Assembly: GCA_002104905.1 (NCBI GenBank)
Contig: MCFE01000204.1
Coordinates: forward strand, 1-64,000
DNA: 64,000 bases
Direction of reading: 5' to 3'
From: Basidiobolus meristosporus CBS 931.73
Taxonomy: Eukaryota; Basidiobolomycota; Basidiobolomycetes; Basidiobolales; Basidiobolaceae
The notes under the pieces were generated by a model that was not told where the DNA came from, made no database searches, and saw nothing but the letters and a program-made list of their open reading frames with translations. Shown piece by piece: positions 43,227-53,486 of this stretch. The stretch's first letter is position 1. Each line of letters opens with the position of its first letter. The translations under genes were made by a program, and so were the position numbers.

Positions 43227-46200
43227 CTCCCACTCAGCTAAAGGTTCATACTGACTAGTCCTAATTTTGACCTAAGATATTTAAACTTGTCTCTAGCTAA
43301 TGGTTTGGTAAATATATCTGCAATCATTTCATTTGTAGGGCAGTAAACTAAGCTAACTAGGTTATTCTCTATAGCTTCACGTATGAAATTATGTCTAATA
43401 TCTATGTGCTTGGTTATAGCATGAAAAGTTGGATTTCTACCTAATTGTATACATCCTTGATTATCTTGAAATAAAGTAATAGGTGTTTTTTAACACAGAC
43501 CTAAATCTGTAAAAAGCTTTCTTAGCCACATTGCTTCTGTTGTAGCTTCACAGGCTGCCATGTACTCTGCCTCTGTGGTAGAAAGCGCTATGGTTGGTTG
43601 CTTTCTTGAATTCCATGAAATTGCTCCTTTGCAGTAAAGAAAGGTATATCCTGTGGTAGATCTTTTGTCTTCCAAATTTTGTCCCCAATCAGTATCAGAG
43701 CATCCTACAAGATCCTGTTCTGAATCCTAATAAGTGTATCTCAAGCAGATACTAGCAGTTCCTTTTAGGTATCTAAAAATCTGCTTAACTGCTGCAATAT
43801 GATTGGATCCATAGCTCTGATTATGTTGGCTGACAACTACCCCTGACTATGAGATATCTGGACGTGTTCCAAGCATTATATACATCAGACTGCCAACCAT
43901 AGATTGATAAGGAAAGTCAGGGCTTTCAGATGGCACCAAGTTCTCTTGATTTGGTTGAGTTTTGACCAAGTTAAGGTTTGTCTCCATTGGGGTAGCTGCT
44001 GGTTTACAGTCTTCCATTTGGTACTTCTTTAGTATATCTTGAATATACTTGGAATGGCATAGGGTAATAGTCTGGGTACTTCTGTCTATGGAGAACTTAA
44101 TCCCTAAGTAGTAACTGAGTTCTCCTAGATTGGACATCTTGAACTCTGTAGATAGGCTGTATTTAGTCTCTTCAAATGTTGCTAGGTTATTGGCGGCTAT
44201 AATAAGTTCATCCACATATAGAGCTAGTAGAACTGGATTTGCTTTATCTGGCTTATAGTATATGCTATAGTCAGCATTACTCCTTTTAAAGCTCAAAGAT
44301 TCCAAATAAGAATCTGTCTTGCTATTCCAGGCTCTTGATGAGTGTTTGAGACTATAGAGTGACTTCTTAAGCTTGCAAACCAAATGGGGGTTATCTTGGT
44401 CAACAAACCCATCAGGCTGGTCCATAAACACATCCTCATCAAGTTCTCTATTCAGAAAAGCAGTTTTTACATCTATTTGATGAATAAAAAACTTATATTT
44501 GGCTGCAATAGCCAATATTAATCTGATGGAATTAAACTTGGCTACCGGTGCAAAGGTCTCAGTATAGTCCAGTCCTTTTGTTTGAGAGTATCCTTTGGCA
44601 ACAAGTCTTGCTTTGTATCTTTCAATTGTACCATCAGCCTTGTACTTTGTCTTGAAGACCCATCTGCATCCAATTGATTTTTGGTTGATTGGTAATTTGA
44701 CTAAGTCCCAAGTTTGATTTTCCATCAAGGCCTTATATTCCTCAGTCATTGCAGATCTCCAAAACTTTGTCTGAGGGCTATTTAGGGCCTCTTTTACAGT
44801 CTGGGGTTCATCAATATGGACTGAATAGGCATATGCTAAGTTTGTACCCTCATTGATATAGTAATTTGGGCTATTTCTTGTCCGATTGGATCTCCAGGCA
44901 TTTGATACTGGAATGATCACTTCTGGGAAATTCCTGGGCACTGATTCTGGCTGAACCACGGTTGTAGAGTCCTCTGGAGTGAAAAAATTTTCGTTGTTTT
45001 GCTCTGATTCAATCCTGACAATTGGTGGACTTGAGATCAAATTTTTGTCATCATCTGATGTCATTTTTTGTAAAAATTTTGAATTTTCATTAAACAACAC
45101 ATCCCTGGACTTGATCAGCTTCTTTGCTTTGGTATTGTAGAGTCTGTATGCCTTACTCCCATTGCAGTAGCCCAAAAATATGCATTTCACACTTTTTGGC
45201 TCAAATTTTGATTGATTTGCAGCCAGTTTTTTGGCATATGCTGTACACCCAAATATTCTTAGATGTTCTGCACTTGGTCTGTATCCATACCATGCTTCAA
45301 ATGGAGTAGCATCACAAAGTATTCTGTTATAACTCCTATTTTTAAGGTATACAGCAGTGGCAACTGATTCCACCCAAAAATCATAGGATAATTTTTGATC
45401 ACGGATCATAGATCTTGCCATATCAATTATTGATCTGTTAGCTTGTTCTGCTACTCCATTTTGCTGTGGGGAGTATGGTACAGTAGTCTCTTGCTTTATC
45501 CCATTGAATTTTGCAGAAGTGGATGAAGAGTTTTGAGGTATATTCTCCACCATTGTCAGAACGTATTTTCTTGATTTTTTCACCAGTTTCTCTCTCAACC
45601 ATGGCTTTAAACTCCCTGAGCTTAGTCAGAGCTTCTTCCTTTCTCTCCATGAAGTAGACCCATGTGTATCTTGTATAATCATCAATAAAAGTGATTAAAT
45701 ACTTCATCCTGCCTAAGGATAAACTTTGCATAGGTCCACACAGATCTGAGTGAATTAGATCTAATTTTTTCTTAGTTTTGATTTACCCAGAGCTCTTGAA
45801 TGGTTGTCTGGCTTGTTTCCCATATATGCAGGCTTCACAGTGCTCCAAAATAGCTGGGGGATCAATTTTCACTCCAGGAATTAGCTGATCTTTGATCATT
45901 TTGCGCAAATAATCAAAATTGATGTGCCCAAATCTCCTGTGCCAAAGCATTGGTGTTTCTTCATTTAAGTTACTTATATTGGCTTCCAGATATGATGGAA
46001 TATAAGTCAACTTGTATAGATTCTGATCTCTGATGCCCAAAGCAATATGGGCACCATTTTGATCAGTGATCCTGCATCCAGAATTGTCAAAACTGAAACT
46101 GAGTCCTTCTGCTGTGGCCTTGCTTACAGAGAGTAGGTTCTTGGCTATTTCTGGTACATAGAGTACTTCTTTAAAGGTCAGTGTATGGCTTCCATCACTG

Positions 46201-47211
46201 CTTCTAAGGTTTACTTGGATAGTTCCTTCTCCCACTGCATCAAGTGTTCTATTGTCACCAATGAAAACCTTCTTAATTGGAATTTCTTGATATCCGGTAA
46301 AAAGTTCTTTTTGGTGTGTAAAGTGTTGAGAAGCTCCAGAGTCAATATACCACGTCTGAGAATCCTTGTTTGTTGTCATATTTAGTGCAGATATGAATAG
46401 TCTATCTTCAGTTGTTGCAGCATTTCCATATTCAGGCTTCTTTTACTGATTATCTTTCTTTGAGACACCGGTCTGATGTGTGTCCTTTCCTTTTGCAGTA
46501 GTTACAAAACAGGTTGCTGTTGCCTTTGTAGGGTCTTGCATACCTCCTTTGTTGGTTATCATTGCTTATTAAAGCATTTTCTTCTTCCTTCTTATATGCG
46601 CTTGATTTTCTTAATTCTTCATCCAGGAGCCTTCCATATACGTAATTTAAGGTCAAATCTTCAGTTCTGGACTCTAGGGCTGATACAAGGCCCTGAAACT
46701 CGTCTGTCAGGCTATTCAGGATGGTAACTGTCACATCCTCATCAGTAGTTGGTATGCCCACAGATTCCATCTCATCTACCAACAGGGTAATTCTGTTAAT
46801 TAGATTTTCATTTCTTCTCTTGGCAGCATCTTGGTAGTAAAGAATTTTTGTCTCAGATACATTTTCTTGGCAGCTGAACATGACAGGTAGGTGTCTTCCA
46901 ATGCTTTCCAGGCATTCTTTGCCGTTTTTGCTCTTGAGAATTGAATTAGCAATTTGTCCTTGACATTAAGGCAAATGCAGTTAAAGGCACTTTGTTCTTT
47001 CTTCTGGTACTTTAAGGCTTCCTGTCCCACATTTTTAGGAGGGCATTCTTCTCCCATGACAATGTTCCAAAGGCCTCTTTCTTGTAGCAGCATCTTCATC
47101 TTCACCTTCCACACTTGGTAGTTAGATCCATTAAACTTTTCAGCAGAGGGAAAAATTCCAGTAATAGCAGTAGTAGACATTGCAGAGAGTGACAGCTTTG
47201 GGCTCATAACC
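43227..47211 (-). pseudogene. Ty1/copia gag-pol (C2)
   Basis: Minus-strand sister of B1. Gag from about 47,200 (MSPKLSLSAMSTT), zinc knuckle CNYCKRKGHTSDRC (about 46,500), protease WYIDSGASQHF (about 46,355), integrase (about 45,730-45,440) and one long open part from 45,598 to 43,847 holding the integrase end and RT, then RNase H (about 43,675-43,490). The polymerase motif reads YVDE. Lesions include a frameshift within gag near 46,800, a stop near 45,783, a frameshift near 45,500 and several after 43,850. C2 keeps the Tyr codon and the T6 run that B1 has lost. Confidence 0.92.
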
Positions 47212-47543
47212 TGTTGTAAGAGTCTTGGAGATATTGGAAGTGATTGGGAGAACAAGTAGATTATGTGGTTTTCACTTAATGATTTATTGAATGTAAAAGT
47301 AGTATTTATACTTTTACATAGTCTTGGCATTACAAACATGTAGAATAGACTGAGGAAGGTCCCAAGAACATGTGTGCAAAGTTTGGGGCTGTTTGGACAA
47401 TTTTGAGAATTTTCATGTTCTGGGTAAATATTCTAAGTAAATCCTGACAAGGAATTTGGTCAGTATTCTCTAGGATTTGAAGGTGATGATCTAAGTGACT
47501 AAGTTAGGTGAATATTTAGGTGGAAATACAAACTTTTACAACA
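47212..47543 (-). repeat. 5' LTR of copia C2 (minus orientation)
   Basis: 332 bp; an internal deletion of about 18 bp removes the GTACCTGGTATTTTGG block present in the other copia LTRs. PBS GGTTATGAGCCC lies at its left in minus sense (47,199-47,210). The outer flanks AATAA (42,873-42,877) and GTTAT (47,544-47,548) do not match. Confidence 0.9.
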
Positions 47544-47549
47544 GTTATG

Positions 47550-47990
47550 ACTTACTCTCCAGCCTCTTTTGACACTACATCATTAAATTCACTAAGGTTG
47601 GGCTGTCTTACTTCCTATTATTCAATACAGTAGAGCAATATGTATTTGGTGTAATTTTCAATAAATATGTGTAACTGCTTCTTTCTGCTAAGCTTGTATG
47701 TATATGTGCAGGCCTCACATGACTCCAAAGTATTAGTGAAATCAACTTTGGCATGGAAATCAGCTGATATCTGATCATTTTGTCAAAAACATCCGAATTG
47801 TGATAACCAATCTCATGTGCCAAGTAGTTATTGTTACTTCATTTAAGCTACTTAGTCTGGCTTCCAGATATAATGGAAAAGTAGGTCAGATGGTTTCTGT
47901 GGTGAGAGTTTCAGAGATATGTGAGCTTTTGGGTAGATTTATGGATTCCTCTACACTGAAGATTATTACTTGAGATGCCATCTGATCAAT
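47550..47990 (-). pseudogene. Ancient copia fragment, GAG-pre-integrase region
   Basis: Read on the minus strand, LYLEARLSSLNEVT, the HRRFGH equivalent, DKMIRYQLIS and CEACTYTYK match in order the copia B1 zinc region (33,910-34,100), at much lower similarity than C1 or C2. Stops are frequent. This is the last clear repeat before host genes. Confidence 0.65.
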
Positions 47991-47995
47991 CAATT

Positions 47996-48355
47996 TCAAT
48001 AGGGCTTATTAATTCTTTCACAAATGATGTAACTATGTATATAACTATAATTGTCATGTCTTCCAAAATATTTTTCAACATAACTTTTTATGACAATCAA
48101 CTGCATTTTCTCTTCATGATCCAACAATTCTCTATCAAATTCTTTGTTGGGATTTACTTGATATTCTCTCCTCGAAATGTTTAGTGATCTACGTACATTC
48201 AGTTGAAATCCGAAACTTCTGGGTGATCTTACATAGATACTATCAGGAACAGGGGCCATGTTGGGGAGCAACTCCAATGCCTCGCAGTGGGAACCTGGGT
48301 CACTCTTATTAAGGATAGAATTCCGGATGACTTCATGTAAATCAGTGTCAGGCAT
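47996..48355 (-). CDS. Hypothetical 119-residue open frame at the repeat-gene border
   Basis: An ATG-to-stop frame starting MPDTDLHEVIRNSIL and ending ICERINKPY. It is hydrophilic, with no signal or membrane segment and no family I recognise. It lies just past the last copia scrap and about 260 bp from the 3' end of the STIMATE-like gene. It may be a remnant of a displaced gene or a chance frame. Confidence 0.25.
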   Translation of the reverse strand: MPDTDLHEVIRNSILNKSDPGSHCEALELLPNMAPVPDSIYVRSPRSFGFQLNVRRSLNISRREYQVNPNKEFDRELLDHEEKMQLIVIKSYVEKYFGRHDNYSYIHSYIICERINKPY

Positions 48356-48612
48356 GTAACCAGATTAATTTAATATTTCGACTTGTAACCTTCAAAGAGT
48401 AATGAAGGACCCCTTGGGAGCAGCATGATGGTAGTACAAGCGCACATCGAACTTGAACAAATTTCATTTATGTAAAAGTATGATACAGTTTAGAGAAGTT
48501 GGAATGTGGCCTGGCCACTTGCACGCCAAGGCCTGGTGTGTAATAGAATCAAAAAAGTTCGCACTTCGTAGTGGCCATGTCTCTAAGGTTTGCACCGATC
48601 ACCATAACACGA

Positions 48613-49574
48613 TCAATAAAAGGTTCGGGTCAGATGCTGTTTATCAAGAGCCCCCTCTTCCAGCTCCTCCTCCTTCGAGACGACAACTCTATCTTTCTCA
48701 AAGGAAGAATCCTCCTCATCCTCCAGCAGGAACTCAGTGGCCTCCATTTCCAGGACATCTCTGCCCTGGTCCAAACCAGGGGCGACACTCTTGTCCTTTA
48801 GGAATTGATCCACCAACCAGAACTGAACGATATTCATGACCAGTGGAAAAAGTAGCATCACGAATACCACCTCGATCTTCGGCAAGGGTCGGAAAGGTTC
48901 TAGCAAAGCACGAACCACTGGAAGAACAAACGGGATGGAGTAGATGATAAGTAGCAACAGCTTGTTCACCACAGTCATACCAATGAACCAACCCAGCTGC
49001 TTCAACCAAATCATCACCTCCGGTGGGTGGCCGTATTCGCCGGTCCTCAACTCGTCCCATCGATAACGAGCAATAAGGCAGTTGGAGTACTTGATGAGCA
49101 CATACATGGTTGCTACCCCGACTGTAGTATCCATGAACACATTGAGGAAATACCTTGGGGAATGAAGTCAAGATCGCGCACATGATACATGGTGGTGGAT
49201 CTAGCCCATCAGAGAAAAACATACCAGTCGCAAGGGTTTGATTGCTCGTCGGTGATTAAGCTTGCGTAGCTCAGAAAGACGTTAAAGAAATGAATGAATC
49301 CCGCGGCGAAACCTTGTTTGGAGGTATCGAAAAACCTGCAATATGGTTAATCATCTCTAGACTGAGGTTGCTGGCAAGCAAAGCACCCACCAGATAAGCA
49401 AGGGTCTCCTGGGTGTCTCCTTCTGCCGTTTAACTAGAGCAATCAATAGGTTTAGCGGAGAGCTCTTCACTCCAACGGCCGGAACAGCTTACTCAATAAA
49501 GTCATAAAGGCGGTGGACGCAAGGAAGCCTTGGACTATAATAGCGAAGTCGTCGGTTAAAGAGCACTGCGCCAT
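48613..49574 (-). CDS. STIMATE/YPL162C-like multi-pass membrane protein
   Basis: Four exons on the minus strand: 49,574-49,493, 49,433-49,391, 49,335-49,225 and 49,153-48,613; introns of 59, 55 and 71 nt, all GT-AG; 258 residues. Start MAQCSLTDDFAIIVQGF. Family hallmarks are KRQKETPRRPLLIWFFDTSK, GFIHFFNVFLSYAS, the CDWYFLN-VFMDTTVGV joint across the last intron, and RYRWDELRTGEYGHPP. At least four hydrophobic segments are visible, then an acidic C-terminal tail (LLEDEEDSSFEK). Animal STIMATE (TMEM110) works at ER-plasma membrane contacts; the yeast homologue YPL162C is a vacuolar membrane protein. The exact role here is unknown. Confidence 0.9.
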
Positions 49575-50806
49575 GCGTTCTCTATATGGCGGAGGTGTGG
49601 AAATGTATGGTGAGGCCAGGTCAGGAAGCAGTGGATCCATCGGAGGGAGCAGAATTGGCAGACGGGTGGGAAGATATATAGGAGGGAATGTTTGAAGTCG
49701 AATATATCCCAGTTAAAGATGCCAAATAGACGGGTGGAAGATAGCTAGGCAACGGAGAACGCTCGAGGCTGGGATTTATCACCAAAACAAAATGGGGGCA
49801 CCAGTACTCAGTCTCGTCTACCGGACATGGCCAGTATAAATAGTCAAGTCTACATGACAAATCTCTTTCAAAGCGCCGGTAGTATATTCATTACCGAGGT
49901 TCAGTACATCTCGCAGTTACGAGGTGTATATTCATAGGTAGTTCGTGGAAACATATTAATTAAAAATGCTCCGTCAAAATATGCCATATATTTCACTGCA
50001 TCACCCTACTTGCAAAACATGCACCCCATTCACAAACAACACATTGCTTCAGGCTAGAACACGATTCAAGAAGCATCAAGTTTGAGAATGAATGGCGCTT
50101 ATTTCAACCGTATATGACTACTCGACAGACGCTACATGCCCTACATAGGCCACAGGGGGGGCGAGATGGGCTAATGGAGCAGGCATCCGTGTAACTCGCA
50201 GAAAACAGCACATAGCCCGCAATTGGAGATGGGCGTGATCATTATAGAATGAAATACCAGGCAGCAATATGGAACTCAATCTCCATTAGATACAGCACCC
50301 AGGCATCAGGTGGTATAGGTACAGCCACACCTTCTCCATATGTCCAAATGAACTTTTCGATTGGCCCCTGAGAGGGACGCCAACGCAATAATACTCGAAT
50401 GCTCACCGCCTTGCGAGCTCAAGTAACCCACTTTGCTACAATTGTACATATGATGGCACTTTCAATCCTTGCCCTATGGCATAAGCGCTCCATACTTGCA
50501 TCCCTTTAAATATCTCTTGTCATCGGATTACGCCGAATCTGATTTGAATGCCAGTTACTTTATGACATTTACCATTTCAGATAATCATCAAGTTAAACGA
50601 GTTTGATTATTTATTTTGATATAACAAGAATCGTGTTTTAGATCACAGCCTTGAATTCACGAATCAATGTAGGAAACGTCGCTTCAGATAGTTGACTCCA
50701 TATATCCAGTTGAATATCGCCTGGTAGGTGGCATAGCCATTATTTTTGGTTTATTTACCTCAGTCTCCTTTGTTTCTTCTATCGTACACCTGATTGAGCT
50801 GGAAAC
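49575..50806. other. Intergenic, no gene seen
   Basis: 1.2 kb between the divergent STIMATE-like and OST5-like genes, with many stops in all frames. It should contain both promoters. No repeat family from the left half of the window was recognised here. Confidence 0.6.
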
Positions 50807-51192
50807 ATGATGCAAGCAGTAAGTTTATTCCTGAAAATAGTGGTTTCTTTAGGCCAAATGCTTAACCCTTTACCGATGACCAGTTACAATGGACCGGCGA
50901 GCCCTTTAATTCACCACTTCCTCAGTCCCTTTTCCCGCTTATGGCCTTGATACTGCTCGTTTTGGGCTTCATCTCCGCATCTGGCTTCAGCCTGTATCTT
51001 TTTAGTGAACCTTCATCTAGTTGACTGAGACTTCATACGTGAAGTGCTTGCATAGATCTACTGTATGCCTTAACTCCTTTTCATAGTGCAAACAAATCGC
51101 TGACCAAGGAGCTCCCTCTTGCCTTTGCTGCTTCGATCTTTCTAGGATTTGGCTCACTCTTTCTATTCCAGGCATCTGGCATCTACCTATAG
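50807..51192 (+). CDS. OST5: Oligosaccharyltransferase subunit OST5/TMEM258
   Basis: Three exons, 50,807-50,818, 50,884-50,993 and 51,087-51,192, encode 75 residues, close to the 79 of human TMEM258. Exon 1 holds only four codons (MMQA). The protein has two hydrophobic helices: PLMALILLVLGFISASGF, and ELPLAFAASIFLGFGSLFLF ending SGIYL. The KSLTKEL-LAFAASIFLGFG block matches the KELLISLVASLFMGFG region of TMEM258. It is a small subunit of the ER complex that transfers glycans to Asn residues. The second donor is GTATCT. A minus-strand open frame over 51,017-51,232 is a shadow of exon 3. Confidence 0.85.
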
Positions 51193-53486
51193 GTCCTAGT
51201 GTTTCTTCGAGGCCAAAACCGGTGGAAGCCAACGTTCTGAATATCTAACCGGTTCTTAGAAAGAACCCATTTTGGTCAAATATTGATAGGATTGTAATAA
51301 ATCTATTCACCATTAAACATATGGTGCAGCTGCAGTTATATCCGTGATACTGGCCAGTTCTCTCTCCAGAAGTATAGGGGACTTCTGAAACGGAATACTC
51401 GCAGAACTACGGCATTTGAAATGAGTAATGGCCAGGCGCGCCATCCACTTCAGGCACCTAAACACAGTTGGTACATCTTTTGAGTAATACTTGCTCTATG
51501 GCATCGTGAAGAGTTGTAATCTGTCTGTGCAGCATCCATCTTCAGAAATACTCTTAATTCTACTAAAGAATAATGGTAAAAGAAGGACAACTCACTAGGT
51601 GCAAAGCATTCGACGTTAGCATATCTAGCATACTATTATGCACTGCCTTCTCCAATAAGAAGCCTGCTACCAATGTAATAGCAATGTTTCACCCAATTGC
51701 CTACCAAGACGCTGGTCTGATCGACTTCATATTGATGTGGCTATTCAGGGGGCTTTGGAGTGATAATCAATGACATGGTGTAATGGACCGGTATTTGAAC
51801 TGGTCGCCAAGCTCATGTCAAAGTTTATATGTCGGAAAATGGGAAACGTTCGAAAGGAAGAAGGAAACTATACTAACTTCTAGCCCTCTCTCACTTGCTA
51901 ATAAACTTGGTTTTGCCAGTGGATTCTGGTGGATGCATGGCAGGACAATCGCATCAATTAATTTCACCTACAAATAGATATTCCTACACATTTTCAGCTT
52001 GTCCAACAGCTCTTTACTACAATGTATAACGCCGTTACTGGAATCAACATGCTAACCTCACAAGATGGCGTAAGCTTGCGGATAGCGTTGCCAATTGGGA
52101 CCGTAGGCCACCTTATAAAGCAACTATATTGTGTATGCAGCATGACAAATGTAACACCCTATCCGTATTGGCTTCAGGAATGCTCGTCGTTGAGGCACAT
52201 GTATAAGAGGCAAATAAGAGACTGATTTTCTGCAATTATCCAGAAGTAAACTGGATGGGGCAAGCCCAAAATATCATTTAAAATACTATCAGCCTTAAGG
52301 GATTATCAATCTTTGGGTGTAATACGCTGTAGAAGATCCTGCTACGTAGCTGATGGCCCCACTGTTCGACAAAGCCACGTATATAGACTTGCTTCGTATC
52401 GGCAGCCTCACTGTGAAATACCAACCATCGGTAAAATAAGGTGGTGAATTTGTCTAGGATGAATATCGGATTCCGTCGCGACCATGCACTGCAGAAAACA
52501 ACAAGGTCGTACTCAGTTGCAAGAAAGTCCGCCCAGAATTGGTACGAAGTCTCGGGTAAGAATGCCCGATATGTGAAAGCTGAAGGGTCAACAAGCCTGC
52601 TCATGAAGCATTTACGAGTTCAATGCCTACTCTTCGAACAACTGGCTTGGACCATGCAGAGGGTCCCAGACTACAAAAGTCAGTTATTGCTACACGAGTA
52701 TCGCAAGATTACTGGCTGATTGCATTCAATTGTATCAATTCGATTTGACATTCTATCTCTTTGATATATAAATAGCTACAGCCAATGGGCCCACCAGCAA
52801 CACAGATGTCTGAGATTCCCCGAGCATATTCCAAAGTAGGCAATTCTAGGGTCGCCCATCTAGGACCTGGTGCAATCGTTCATTGGCTCTACTGTAGCTG
52901 TGACTATCTATACACACAATGAAGGGCTTGAGAAGTATTGCAAAAAGTCAACAAACTGCCACCTCGGCAGATCACTACTGCATGCATCCCCCATTATCCA
53001 AGGTCGTCAGATGGCATTCGCGGCTTCCATTGGGTTGAAAGCACAGATAAAGGATTGTCTTGGAGTAGCATACCCACTCAGGCTGGAATCCAGAATGACA
53101 ATTATTTCCTGGGTGAGCATTCCAATATAACCTCCATGATTTCTGTGCCACAGGAATATCATCAACTGCCAAACCTATGAGACAATGATCTATTTGTATT
53201 GAAAAGCTAACGATCGGCAAAATATCATTGGGATGCATATATATTATATCTACGGCTGAGAACCATTATTGGCTCTCAATGGGACTTTTTGTCTATCTGC
53301 CATTCGATATCACAGGCGAGCACACCGTTGTAAGAGATCTGTTCTTGTTTGCTCTTATAGTCCTGGGCTAAGAACTAGTCCTACCCTTTGTCAGTCACCT
53401 TCTGTGCACATCCTTTGCTATTTCGTTCAACTACTATATCCGAAACGGGACAGGCACTGCTCTGTACTACACCCAAGCAGCAAAAC
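51193..53486. other. Unresolved interval with possible gene fragments
   Basis: 2.3 kb with CpG use like the neighbouring genes but no complete gene. Short open pieces look coding on the minus strand near 51,630-51,700 (GFLLEKAVHNSMLDML) and around 51,480-51,560 (WMLHRQITTLHDAIEQVLL), but I could not join them by plausible splicing. A separate HAD-like frame lies at 52,278-52,604. It may be a decayed gene or one with unusual introns. Confidence 0.4.
52278..52604 (-). pseudogene. Possible NIF/HAD phosphatase-like fragment
   Basis: A 108-codon minus frame contains PSAFTYRAFLPETSYQFW and then EYDLVVFCSAW, which resembles the RPG-EFL...YDLVIFSSA part of CTD-phosphatase-like (NIF) HAD domains. The expected N-terminal DLDGTL motif would lie upstream; a weak VVWDPLHG is seen there in another frame, with the first Asp not in the expected context. 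The downstream Lys/Asp motifs are not evident. Function is unproven. Confidence 0.3.

Noticed and set aside
1-48000. Repeat-induced point mutation as the cause of the many stops
   Set aside because: Many lesions are indels and changes of mixed type, and B1 has only two lesions; a RIP index could not be computed here, so CpG depletion is reported instead.
48453-48839. 128-codon plus-strand frame with a Pro-rich stretch
   Set aside because: Antisense to the last exon of the STIMATE-like gene, whose acidic tail explains the proline-rich shadow.
53388-53486. Upstream extension of the GPR107-like first exon from a TTG codon
   Set aside because: The ATG at 53,487 gives a proper signal peptide; the extension would bury it behind about 33 residues.
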